A stretch of 64,000 bases of DNA, from NCBI RefSeq assembly GCF_024266585.1, contig NZ_CP100647.1, positions 3,391,001 to 3,455,000 of the forward strand. Direction: 5' to 3'. This DNA is from Xanthomonas sacchari (lineage in GTDB: Bacteria; Pseudomonadota; Gammaproteobacteria; Xanthomonadales; Xanthomonadaceae). Below the pieces are notes generated by a model. It did not search any database and was not told where the DNA came from. It saw only the letters and a list, made by a program, of their open reading frames with translations. Positions 7,709 through 17,200 of the stretch are shown here, in pieces. A program made the translations under genes and the position numbers. Position 1 is the first letter of the stretch; each line of letters opens with the position of its first letter.

Positions 7709-10123
7709 TCACGCCGGGATCAGCCAGCCGCCGAACAGCGGGCCGGCGGTGTCGCCGTGCTGCGGTTCGATGCGCAAGGTCAGCATCTGCGCATCGCGGG
7801 TCAGCGCCGGCGGCAGCGGATAGTCGCGGTCGACGAAATCGATCACCTGGCCGCGTTCCACCGCCACCTCCACCGCCAATTGCCCGTTGACCAGGATGTT
7901 GAAGCGCCCCTTGTCGCTGCCCCAGAAGCGCAGGCGCAAGGCCAGCGGCTGCGTGCTGCCGCGCATGCGGAACTCGACGAAGCCCTTGCCGCGCACGTCG
8001 CGGCACTGCTGGCGGCGGTAGGCGCCGCCGAAGGAGGTGTCGCTGCGCAACTGGTGGGCCTGCTCGGATGCGTCGTCGCCGAACTGGATCATGTCCACCG
8101 CCGTGGCGCGCAAGCTGTCCTGCTCGGCCTGACGGCGCGCCCGCCGCTGCGCTTCCTGTTCCCATTGGGCAGGGTCCAGGCGCTTGAAGTACAGCGCACT
8201 GCGGCGTTCGTACTGGGCGTAGAACGGCACGAAGGTCAGGCCCGGCGGCTGCGTGGTGCTGGCCAGGAAATGGCCCGGCTGCGGCAACTCGGCAAAGCCA
8301 CGCAGCGGATCGGCGGCGGCCACCAGCGCCGGGTCGGGCGCGTCGTAGGGCATACTCACCGGCCCCAGGTCGGCGGCCAGCGCCAGCGGCCCACGCATCA
8401 CCACCACCGTGTCCGCATCGCCGGCGGCCTGCTCCAGCCGCAGCGGCGTGGCCAGCTCCAGGTCGACCACGTCGCCATCGCGCCAGTCGCGTTCCAGCGC
8501 CAGGTAGCCGTCGGCCAGCGCCGCACGTGCGGATTTGCCGTTCACGCGTAACGTGTAGCGCCCCTGGCTCCAGGCCGGCACCCGCAACAGCAGCCGGCGC
8601 GGCGTACGCGCGCCGGCACGCAGCACCTGCAGGCGCACCTTGCCGTTGTCGGGCACGCCGCTGTCCAGTTCCAGCGCCAGGTCGCGCTCGGGCCAGTCCA
8701 GGCGCGAAGGGATATAGAGATTCACGTACAGCGACGTGGCGTCATGCCAGTAGATCGCATCGCCGAACTGCGCATGCGCTTCCATGCCGCTGCCGACGCA
8801 GCACCAGAACGAATCGAACTTGTCGGAGAAGCCGCGTTCGCCGCCGCTGATCATCGGCGTCATGTAGGTGAACATGCCGGTGGCCGGATGCTGCGCAGCC
8901 ATGGTGTGGTTGTGCAGGGTCCGCTCGTAGTAATCGAAGTAGCGCGCCTGCGGCGTCCACTGGTACAGGTGCCGGGTCAGCTTGAGCATGTTGTAGCTGT
9001 TGCAATGCTCGCAGGTCTGCTCGGTCAGGAACGCGGCGATGGTGTCCGGTTCCTGGAAGTACTCACGGTCGGCATTGCCGCCGATCACGTAGCTGTAGTG
9101 CGCGGTCACCGTCTCCCAGAAGAAGCGCGCCGCCGCGGCCGCGTCGGCATCGCCGGCGACCTCGAACTGGCGGGCCTCGCCGATGAACTTGGGCACCTGG
9201 GTGTTGGCGTGGATGTGCGGCAAGGCATCGCGCCCGGCCGCGGCCGGGTCGATCACCTTCTCGTGGCGCAGGCGCTTGCCGATGGCGATCCAGCGCGCAT
9301 CGCCGGTGCGCGCGCCCAGCTCGATGTAGGACTCGTTGAGACCGCCGAACTCGGTGTCGAGCAGGGTCTGCATCTGCGCGTGGTCGAGCGCGTCGAACAC
9401 GCCGGCGGTGTACGTGGCCAGCGGCAACAGCACCGCCAGCGCCTGGGTGCTGCCGGCCAACGCATGCGCGTCGAGCAGGCCGGCGAACAGCTTGTGCTGG
9501 GTGTACAGCGGCGACCAACTGCCATTGAGGTTGAACTTGCTGCCCTTGATGATGCCGCGGCGCACGTCCTCCAGCACCGCCTTGCCGCCCTCGATCTCGC
9601 CCTTGTCGTTCTTGCGGGTGAAGCCGCCGACGTAGCCGTCCGGATCCTGCGCCTGCGCGCGCGCCAGTTCGGCGACGATGTAGTCGATGCGCTCGCGCAG
9701 CACGGGGTCGCGGGTCTGCGCGTGCATCTTCGCCAGTGCGCTGAGGTAATGGCCCAGCGTGTGGCCGGCGATGGTGTCGCCCTCCCAGCCGCCATACACC
9801 GCGCCCTTCGGCGGCAGGCCCGCGTACTGCAGGAAGTTGTGCAGCAGGCGGTCCGGCTCCAGTTCCAGCAGATAGCGGCGGTTGGTCTGCAGCGAATCCA
9901 GGAACAGCGACGGCTTCAGCGTGACCTGCTGCAACGGCAGCGCCTGCACCCGCCCGGGCATGGACGCGGCGGCGTCCAGCGGGAACCGCAGCATCCCGGC
10001 CGCCACCGCCAGCGCGCTCCATTGCAGGAAGCGACGCCGCGACGGATCCAGCGCAACGCCGGCCGCGCCGTCGACGGCATGCGCACACGCAGCGCCGTGC
10101 CGATGCGTGCCCTGCCCGCTCAT
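7709..10123 (-). CDS. GH127 beta-L-arabinofuranosidase (HypBA1-like), Tat-exported
   Basis: An 804-residue retaining glycosidase of family GH127 (old DUF1680). The characterised member HypBA1 splits beta-1,2-linked arabinofuranose disaccharide released from hydroxyproline-linked arabinans. A twin-arginine signal SRRRFLQWSALAVAAG lies near residues 29-44. The (alpha/alpha)6 domain has WEGDTIAGHTLGHYLSALA, TCEHCNSYN at about residue 370 and FWCCVGSGMEAHAQ at about residue 440. The E-x-C and CC cysteines match the zinc-binding and nucleophile residues of the family, so the enzyme looks active. The ATG at 10123 is chosen because GGGAGG sits 6 nt before it; an ATG 45 bases upstream has no such site. 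It is in its own transcription unit with promoter copy 2, between the receptor and an Svx-like gene. Confidence 0.9.
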   Translation of the reverse strand: MSGQGTHRHGAACAHAVDGAAGVALDPSRRRFLQWSALAVAAGMLRFPLDAAASMPGRVQALPLQQVTLKPSLFLDSLQTNRRYLLELEPDRLLHNFLQYAGLPPKGAVYGGWEGDTIAGHTLGHYLSALAKMHAQTRDPVLRERIDYIVAELARAQAQDPDGYVGGFTRKNDKGEIEGGKAVLEDVRRGIIKGSKFNLNGSWSPLYTQHKLFAGLLDAHALAGSTQALAVLLPLATYTAGVFDALDHAQMQTLLDTEFGGLNESYIELGARTGDARWIAIGKRLRHEKVIDPAAAGRDALPHIHANTQVPKFIGEARQFEVAGDADAAAAARFFWETVTAHYSYVIGGNADREYFQEPDTIAAFLTEQTCEHCNSYNMLKLTRHLYQWTPQARYFDYYERTLHNHTMAAQHPATGMFTYMTPMISGGERGFSDKFDSFWCCVGSGMEAHAQFGDAIYWHDATSLYVNLYIPSRLDWPERDLALELDSGVPDNGKVRLQVLRAGARTPRRLLLRVPAWSQGRYTLRVNGKSARAALADGYLALERDWRDGDVVDLELATPLRLEQAAGDADTVVVMRGPLALAADLGPVSMPYDAPDPALVAAADPLRGFAELPQPGHFLASTTQPPGLTFVPFYAQYERRSALYFKRLDPAQWEQEAQRRARRQAEQDSLRATAVDMIQFGDDASEQAHQLRSDTSFGGAYRRQQCRDVRGKGFVEFRMRGSTQPLALRLRFWGSDKGRFNILVNGQLAVEVAVERGQVIDFVDRDYPLPPALTRDAQMLTLRIEPQHGDTAGPLFGGWLIPA

Positions 10124-10243
10124 CGCCGGCCTCCCGCGTGCGACGCGGCCTGCGGGAAAGAAACGCATCGAGGCATGAGCTGCTCCTGTATGGGGTGGCG
10201 GGACACCGACGCTGCAGGGCACCTGACCGGCGGATCCGTTGTC

Positions 10244-10308
10244 ACTGTGTCATCCGGGTGACAACGCGTCTTGTCCCCCCTGCTGCGTGCAGATGCGGAT
10301 TTTTGCCG
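10244..10308 (-). promoter_or_regulatory. Composite promoter module, copy 2 (upstream of GH127)
   Basis: On the minus strand, ACAAGACGC at 10274-10266 is followed 18 nt after CAAGAC by CACAGT at 10249-10244. At the conserved 18-nt distance upstream there is a half-site CCGCAT (10298-10293), while the other half is degenerate. The downstream end is about 120 bases from the GH127 start. The rest of the 10124-10519 gap shows no gene. An imperfect TTGTCAC/GTGACAA inverted repeat overlaps the spacer at about 10239-10265. Confidence 0.6.
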
Positions 10309-10519
10309 AATCGCCGCGCCGACCCGCCACCGGCGATGGGACGTCGCGACCCAGCGCGCAGCAGGCGACCAGCCCATGCGCCCATTGCAAACGAACGTGC
10401 CAGCACGCCGCGCCCTTCCAGGTCAGCATCCCTGCGCGACAGGTTGCGTCACGCCAGCATCGGGAAAACTGCGGCGGTGCCGCAACCGCGACACCGCCGG
10501 CATTGCAGTCCTCAGTCGA

Positions 10520-12364
10520 TCAACGCGGCGTTGCCGTGACCTCCGGCACCGCGTCGGTCAGGTCGGCGCCATAGTCGGGATTGGTTACCGTCTCCGCATC
10601 CACGTAGCCGTAAAACACGCCCTTGCTGGCCGAAGCGCCACGCTGCTCGACATCGCCACGCAACTGCGCGGAACTGGACAGGGAGAACCCGCCGAACGCT
10701 CCCGAGGCCTTGAACACCGTGTGCAACTGAGCACGATCGGCGATCGTCACGCCGTCCTGCAGCAGGCTCAACCCGCCGACCACGGCGTCATCGCGCACTT
10801 CTCCTCCCAGGATCGTCGCGTGGTCCTCGATCCGAGCATCGCCGAGCACCTTCCCCGCCAGCACTTGCGCGTTCGGACCGACATAGGCCGTGGATGCGAC
10901 ATAGGCGTTCTGGGCGACCCAGCCACCGCCATTGGGGTGACGGCTGCCGACGCGGGTCGGGGTCGGCGCATCCGGCTGCAAACCGGACGGATAGGCATTT
11001 TCGAGCGCGATGCGCCATGGATAGCGGTAGATCGAATAGTAGGACTGATCCCACTTGATCTTCTGCATCTTGCTCGGCGTCCCCATGACCACCAGGTACA
11101 GACCGGTGTCGCTGTCGCTGACCTGGAACGAGAGCGACGCCTCTGCGCCCTGCTGCAAGGCGCTGTAGCGAGGCTTGCCGTTCGCATCGACCGCGACCAG
11201 CCCCCAGCGCCAATCCGAGTCCGGAGTACCGATGGTCTCCGGATCGTTCGCCAGCCCAGGCAACGTGTCCACCGCCGAGGCCTGCTGCACATTGCCGTGG
11301 AATCGCACCACGACCGTATCGGCGCCTTGCGCGGGCACCAGCCGGACCAGGTTGTACCCCCACCGTTGCGGCGCCCAGTCGAATGGCACCTGGTAGCTGC
11401 CCGCCTGCCCCTGGACCGGGTCCAAGCGGGTCAGGCGCAGTGCGCGGTCGCCATTGTCCGCGTCGGACGGGCGCTCCGGATCAAAAGCGGTATTGCTGCC
11501 ATAGCCCTGGCGCATCAAGGCACCATGATCGCGCCCATCCGGGTCGGTGTAGTCCCAGGTCACGTTGTGCATGGCCCATTGGCCCAGCACATCGTTGAGC
11601 TGCGACTGGCTCCAGCCCATGTTGTCGCGGATGATCGAGAACGGGTCGGCATCGGCCTGGCGGGAATCGCCGGGCTTGGGCGCCTTGGCCCACAGATCGT
11701 TGATGATCGCGTAACCGAAGCGATCCTTGAGGTACTCCATGAACTGCCAGTTGCAGTAGCGGTCGCGGGTCGAGCCAAGGTAAAGATGCGGGTAGTTCAC
11801 CAGCATTTCCGAACAGCCCAGATTGTCGTGCAGATACTGGTGCGCCATCCATTCGGCGTGCGATTCCCAGATCCAGCCGACGTACGGCGAGTCACGCAAC
11901 CCGTCCGTACTCCCCTGCAACGCATGGGTCAATTCGTGCGCCAGGCCCCAGTGGTACTCCAATTGATTCGGATTGATCCACATGCCCATGCCGCCACTGT
12001 CGGCGACGCCACCGTTCAGGCCGAAGCTGTCATCCAGAAAGACGCTGACCTTGTACTTTTTCTGCGAACTGCAGTAAGGCTCAGGAAAACCGATGCGGCC
12101 GAGATACGTGTTCCATATCTGTTCCAGTTCCTTGCCTGCCGAGGCGACACGATCCTGCGCAACATCCAATCCGTCCTTCCAGCGGAAGGCGAAGTGTTCG
12201 GTTTCGTAGCGGACGGCCGGCATGTCCGTGTCGTCGGGATTGGCGGTCCATTGGCCGGCAGTACAGGCGGCCGCCGCCTGCACACGCGGCGACGCCAGGG
12301 CCAGGACGAACGCAAGACATACCACGGAGGCCAGGCGGAAAAATCCAGCAGCGGTCGTTTCCAC
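10520..12364 (-). CDS. Svx/AvrXca-like secreted zinc-metalloprotease-type protein
   Basis: A 614-residue secreted protein that resembles the Svx/AvrXca virulence-avirulence family of plant pathogens. A signal peptide (FFRLASVVCLAFVLALAS, cut near VQA-AAA) precedes a domain with AHELTHALQGS near residue 143, a HExxH zinc site. A candidate third ligand lies in WIWESHAEWMAHQ about 25 residues later, as in gluzincins. The C-terminal 130 residues contain hexapeptide-like repeats (AYVASTAYVGPNAQVLAG), which suggest a left-handed beta-helix. The GTG at 12364 is chosen because AGAGGAA stands 9 nt before it and the signal peptide follows directly; an ATG 66 bases upstream would put extra polar residues before it. 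The family name is from memory and moderately sure. A cell-wall glycoprotein target would fit the neighbours, but that is inference. Confidence 0.7.
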   Translation of the reverse strand: METTAAGFFRLASVVCLAFVLALASPRVQAAAACTAGQWTANPDDTDMPAVRYETEHFAFRWKDGLDVAQDRVASAGKELEQIWNTYLGRIGFPEPYCSSQKKYKVSVFLDDSFGLNGGVADSGGMGMWINPNQLEYHWGLAHELTHALQGSTDGLRDSPYVGWIWESHAEWMAHQYLHDNLGCSEMLVNYPHLYLGSTRDRYCNWQFMEYLKDRFGYAIINDLWAKAPKPGDSRQADADPFSIIRDNMGWSQSQLNDVLGQWAMHNVTWDYTDPDGRDHGALMRQGYGSNTAFDPERPSDADNGDRALRLTRLDPVQGQAGSYQVPFDWAPQRWGYNLVRLVPAQGADTVVVRFHGNVQQASAVDTLPGLANDPETIGTPDSDWRWGLVAVDANGKPRYSALQQGAEASLSFQVSDSDTGLYLVVMGTPSKMQKIKWDQSYYSIYRYPWRIALENAYPSGLQPDAPTPTRVGSRHPNGGGWVAQNAYVASTAYVGPNAQVLAGKVLGDARIEDHATILGGEVRDDAVVGGLSLLQDGVTIADRAQLHTVFKASGAFGGFSLSSSAQLRGDVEQRGASASKGVFYGYVDAETVTNPDYGADLTDAVPEVTATPR

Positions 12365-12510
12365 GATTCTAAATTCCTCTTGTCCGGTGAAGTTAGAAGT
12401 TGGATTCGCGGACCGAATCCAGTGCGGCAACAGCGAATTTACCTTGCAGCGATCTTGATGCGATCAGCACCTCCTCTCACGATGTTTGGAAACCCGAACC
12501 CCCGTCACAA

Positions 12511-12546
12511 GCGCGCGTCCTGGCCGTTTCCGGCCAGGACGCGCGC
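12511..12546. other. Perfect 16-bp hairpin between GH43 and svx-like genes
   Basis: GCGCGCGTCCTGGCCG at 12511-12526 is followed by the loop TTTC and its exact complement at 12531-12546. On the minus strand the stem comes about 70 bases after the GH43 stop and is followed only by TTGTGACG, so it has no real U-tract. It may act as a transcript-stabilising 3' end or a Rho-assisted stop for the receptor-GH121-GH43 transcript. Confidence 0.7.
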
Positions 12547-12618
12547 GAATGCCGTCATGCCGAGCGTGCCGTCGTCGACGAAGACGAAACACCGGCGCGC
12601 TCGGCAGGCGCACGTCCA

Positions 12619-14214
12619 TCAACGCGCATCGCAGCGCTGCGCATCGGCGGCGCTGGGCAGCGGCAGGCGCTGCGCGTGCGGCGCCAGCATCTCCCACTCC
12701 TGCACCGCCAACGCGGCGTAACGGCCATCGCCGCCGGCAGCATCGAGCACTGCGCGCACACAGCGCGTGGTCACCGGCTCGAAGCGCAACGTCTGCCAAC
12801 GGCCGGCCGCCGGCGTGCGCCCGCTCTGCGCCAGCGGCCACCAGCGCCCATCGCGGCGGTATTCCAGCCGCCAGCGCACTGGCGGCGCCACGCCGCTGTC
12901 CGCACCTGGCGGATGGTCGGCCCAGAACAGGATGCGGCTGCGCTGCAGCGTCACCGGTTGCGCCCAGCTGTACTGCAGCCACTGCTGCGGCGGATTGTGT
13001 GGCGTCCAACTGCCCCACAGCTGCGGCGGCAAGGGATTGCGCTTGACCCGGCCGTCGTTGAGCGCGGCGATCCAGTACTGGTGCGGGATGTCCGGCCCGT
13101 TGGACGCGCTGGCCTGCGCGTAGCGGGCGAGGTTGCGTTGCGCCGGCAGCGGCGGTTGCGGCCGTCGCGTGGGCACCACCGGCACGATCCGCGCCGGCTG
13201 CCGGCTGTCGTCCCACTGCAATCGGTCGATCGCCACGCTGCGGCGGAAATGCCCGCCGCCCTTGGCATCGGCGGTGTGGTAGACCAGATACCACTGGCCC
13301 TCGAATTGCACGATGCCCGAATGCGAAGTCGTCGAGGACACCGGCGGCAGGATCACCCCGCGGTAGGTCCACGGCCCCAGCGGCGAGGGCGCGCTGCCGT
13401 AGGCGATGCAGGCGTGGTACAGCGTCGGCGTGCAGTCGGAGGCAGGCCCGGCACGGTTGCCGGCATAGGCCATGTAGTAGGTGCCGTTGCGCTTGAACAG
13501 CCAGGGCGCCTCGAAGTAGCCGTCCAGCGTGGTCACCGCCACCGCGGGGCCCTTCGGCGTGACCATGTCGCGTTCCAGCTCGATGCCGAACAGCTTGCCG
13601 AAGGTACCCCAGTACAGGTACACGCGGCCGTCGTCGTCGACCAGCACGGTCGGGTCGATGTTCTGGATGGCGTTGGGCGCCGGCCGCGATTGCGACAGGA
13701 TCGGCCCCTGCGGATGCGCGTCGCGCCATGGCCCCAGCGGGCTGTCGGCCACCGCCACACCGATCGCGAACGGATCGGCGTTGCGCGAGTGCGCTTCCTG
13801 CACCGGCGCATACAGGTAGTAGCGCCGGTCCGGGCCCTGCACGATCTGCGCGCCGTAGGCATGTCCGGGCGCGGCCCAGGCGAACACCTGCTGCGGGCGC
13901 AGCAGCGCCGGATAGTAGGTCCAGCGGCCGCTGCCGACGTCGTCGGTGACCAGCAGTTGCCAGCGGTCCATGACGAAGTCGTTGACCTCCGGCGACGCTT
14001 CGTCGCGGCCGGCGATGATATAGAGCTTGCCGTCGGCGACCAGCGGCGCCGGGTCGGCCGCATAGTCGCGGCCGTCGGCCAGGATCGGATTGCCTGGCGC
14101 CTGCACCTGACGCGACCACGGCACTGCCAGCGCCGCGGCCGCGGCCAGACCGATGCAAGCGGCGCACGCCAGCAACAGGCAGGCGACCATGCTGCGCACG
14201 AGAGGGCGGCTCAT
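12619..14214 (-). CDS. GH43-family arabinofuranosidase with C-terminal discoidin-like domain (HypAA candidate)
   Basis: A 531-residue exported five-bladed beta-propeller glycosidase. An N-terminal hydrophobic segment (VACLLLACAACIGLAAAAALA) serves as a signal peptide or anchor. The GH43 catalytic acids are visible: Asp in RDYAADPAPLV near residue 56, Asp in NIDPTVLVDDDG near 186, and Glu in YFEAPWLFKRNG near 234. A C-terminal galactose-binding-like module of about 150 residues has QLWGSWTPHNPPQQWLQYSW. HypAA of Bifidobacterium, which removes the terminal alpha-1,3-arabinofuranose from Hyp-Ara4, is also GH43. Assignment to that activity is inference from the GH121-like and GH127 neighbours. 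The ATG overlaps the stop of the upstream GH121-like gene in ATGA, so translation is probably coupled. Confidence 0.82.
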   Translation of the reverse strand: MSRPLVRSMVACLLLACAACIGLAAAAALAVPWSRQVQAPGNPILADGRDYAADPAPLVADGKLYIIAGRDEASPEVNDFVMDRWQLLVTDDVGSGRWTYYPALLRPQQVFAWAAPGHAYGAQIVQGPDRRYYLYAPVQEAHSRNADPFAIGVAVADSPLGPWRDAHPQGPILSQSRPAPNAIQNIDPTVLVDDDGRVYLYWGTFGKLFGIELERDMVTPKGPAVAVTTLDGYFEAPWLFKRNGTYYMAYAGNRAGPASDCTPTLYHACIAYGSAPSPLGPWTYRGVILPPVSSTTSHSGIVQFEGQWYLVYHTADAKGGGHFRRSVAIDRLQWDDSRQPARIVPVVPTRRPQPPLPAQRNLARYAQASASNGPDIPHQYWIAALNDGRVKRNPLPPQLWGSWTPHNPPQQWLQYSWAQPVTLQRSRILFWADHPPGADSGVAPPVRWRLEYRRDGRWWPLAQSGRTPAAGRWQTLRFEPVTTRCVRAVLDAAGGDGRYAALAVQEWEMLAPHAQRLPLPSAADAQRCDAR

Positions 14215-17200
14215 GGCACCTCCGCCTCGATCACCAACTCCAGCCGCACCGGCAGTTCGCCGCTGCCCTCGCGCCCCTGCGCCTGCCCGACCAGGCTCAG
14301 GCGTCCGGCCGTCGCATAGGCGGCCAGCGCCAGCGGCGGCCAGCGCACCGGCACGCGCTCGCGCGAGCCGTCGTTGTACTGCACGGCAACCAGTTCCGGC
14401 AGCGTCGGCGCCTGCCCTACAGGCACGTGCAACGGCGGCGGCGCCTGCACCGTGGTGAGCTGGCCAGGTGCGGTCGCGCGGACCCAGACGCTGGCCGTCA
14501 CCGGCACGCCGCCGTCGGCCAGGCCCTGCACCTGCACGCGGCCCTCGCCGGCCAGCGTCGCCGGATCCGGTGGCGACCAGCGCACGCTCAGCCAGCCCCA
14601 ACTGCCGTCGGCGAAGTAGCCGGCGATGTGCGCCGGCAGCGCCGGCACTTGCCCGGGCGCGATGCGTACGTCCACCGCTTCGGTGGCTACCGCACGCTCG
14701 GCGAACACCTGCCATTCGTCCAGGCCGACCGCGTAACGGCCCTCGCCCTGCGCCGCGGTCTGCAACACCGCACGCAAGGCCGTGGTGACCACCGGCGCGA
14801 ACGTCACCCGGCTTGGCGCGCCATCGCCCTGCACCGGATAGCCGCCGCGTACCGCGATGTCGCGCCACTGCGTGCCGTCGAGGTACTGCAGCGTCCACGC
14901 GCGCGGCAGCGCCACCCCGCCCTGTGGCTGGTCGTCCCAGAAGTACAGCGCCGCCGCGTTCAACCGCTGCGGTTGCGGCCACCGGTACTGCACCCACACC
15001 GAGGCGGGCTGCGCACGTCCCCAACTGCCCCAGCGGCGGTCGGCGGCCGGCACCTGGTCCGGTGCCGGCAGCAGCCCATCGTTGAGCGCCTGCAGCCGGT
15101 GGTGGCCGGCGGTGAACTGTGCACTCGGCGTGGCCTCGCCCTGCACCTGCAGGGTCTGCCCGGCCGGCGTGGCCGCGGCGATCACCGCGACCGCGGCCTG
15201 GCCCTGCAGCGCGCCATCGTCGGCCTGCAATTGCAGGGTGTAGGCGCCGGGCGCGGTGAAGCGCACCTCGGTCGCTGCTGCCTGCGGCTGCTCGAACAGC
15301 GCGGCGCCGCCAGGCGGCGCCTGCAGCGTGCGCCAATGCAGCGCCAGCGTGCCGTTCGGCAACGCATCGTCGCCGACCCGGCCGACCAGGCGCATCACGC
15401 CGCCGGCAGCGCCGCCGTCCTGCTGCCAGGCCTCGACCCGCGGCGCCTGGTTGCCGTGCGCCACCGGTGCCGCGGCGCCGCTGGCATAGGCCTGGATCTC
15501 CTTGATGCCGGTACGCAGCGTGCCGGCATGGGTCACTTGCAGGCGCCAACGCTGCGCGCGCAGCGGCGGGAAGCGAATGCGGTTGCGGTTGCCCTGCGCG
15601 ATCGGCGCATCGCGCACCTGCCCGGGCACGGTCTTCCATGCGCCGGCATCGAAATACTGCAGCACGTACATCCACGGCGGCGCGTAGCCGGCACGCGTGC
15701 CCGACGGGAAGCCGTGCTGTTCGCCCGGCGGCGAGGAACTGCGATAGAAGTACACGCGCACGTCGTCCAGGCTCTGCGGCCGGCCCAGATCCAGTTCCAG
15801 CCAGTCGCGGGTGTTGCCCGAACCGGCCGTGCCCCAGAACGGCTCATTGGCGGTGCTGCCGTCGACCGCGGCGGTGGCCGGAAATCCGTCGGCGGTATAG
15901 CTGGCGCTGACCGCCGCGCCCTGCGCCAGGTTGCGCGCACCCGGCGGCAGCGCGGTGTCGAGTCCGGCATCGGCCAGCACCTCGCCGATCCGCGCCGCGC
16001 CGGGAAAGCGCACCTGCTGCGGCGCCTGCAGCGCCAGCGGATGCGCGGCCAGCACGCGCAGCGGCGCCGTGCCGGCGTTGATCGCGTCCGGCAACGCCTG
16101 CACGCGGCCGCTGGCCGGGTCGTACAGCACGTGTGCCAGGCGATCGACGGTGAAGGCCAGGCGCCCGTCCAGGTACAGCGAATAGCCTTTCGGCGCGGCC
16201 CCGCGGTAATGGCGGCCGTCGCGGTCCCAGACGATGCTCAGGTCGCGGTCGCGGTAGCGCAGGCGGTCGGCGGCGAAATGGTCCCAGCCGATGTCGATCG
16301 GATACAACTCGATTTTGGCGTCGCTGCGCGGGCGCAAGCCCATCGCATCCTCGATCACGGTGAAGTTGGTGGCGCCGAGCTGGGTATGGTGGATCCACGA
16401 GCGGTAGCCGATGCGGCCGCCGTCGGCGGCGCTGCCCTGCGCCCAGAATTCGTTCTGGTCCGGGTAGCGGTTGTCGCCGTCGATGTAGTGCGCCCACGCG
16501 TTCCAGTACAGCAGCGTGCGATAACTGGACGCGTCCAGGTACGGACTCGGGTAATCACGCAACACGCTGCCGAGCAGGCGGAACGCCACGGTGGCGTTGA
16601 TCACCGAGAAATTGTTGCTGCCGCCCTCCCCGCGCGCCTGCGCATCGGCTTGGTTGGCGGTGTAGAACGGGAACAGCGGGAACTGCCGGGCGTCGGCGAA
16701 CAGGCGCAGCGCGCGCACGTACTTGGGATCGTCGTCGGCATCGCCGTGCTTGGGCATCAGGCCGACGCTGAAGGGGGAGTAGTTGTTGGTCTCCTTCCAG
16801 TCCACCGGCAGGCGCGGCCCATCGGCCTGGCGCTGCTTGAGCAGGTCGCCGTGCAGGCCCATGCCGTCGGCCTGCGCACTGCGGTCCTGCCACAGCACCT
16901 CGAGCACGGCGCAGCGGATCTTCGCCGCCAGCGCCTGCATGCTTACTGCGGTGGCAGCATCGCCAGCCACATGCGCAGCCTGTGCGGCGGCCAGCGCATT
17001 GGCGTACACGTACGCGCTCTCGCTGCGATCCATGCGTGGCGCGCCGTGGCGCTTGGCCCAATCGAAGGAGACCGCATCGGCGTCGTTGCCGGTCATCGCC
17101 GCCCAGTCGTACTCGATCAGGCCGTTGCCGTTGCGATCGTAGGCGCGCAGCAGCGCCTCCACGTCTTCGCTGGCGTAGCGCGCCAGTTGCCCTGCGATCG

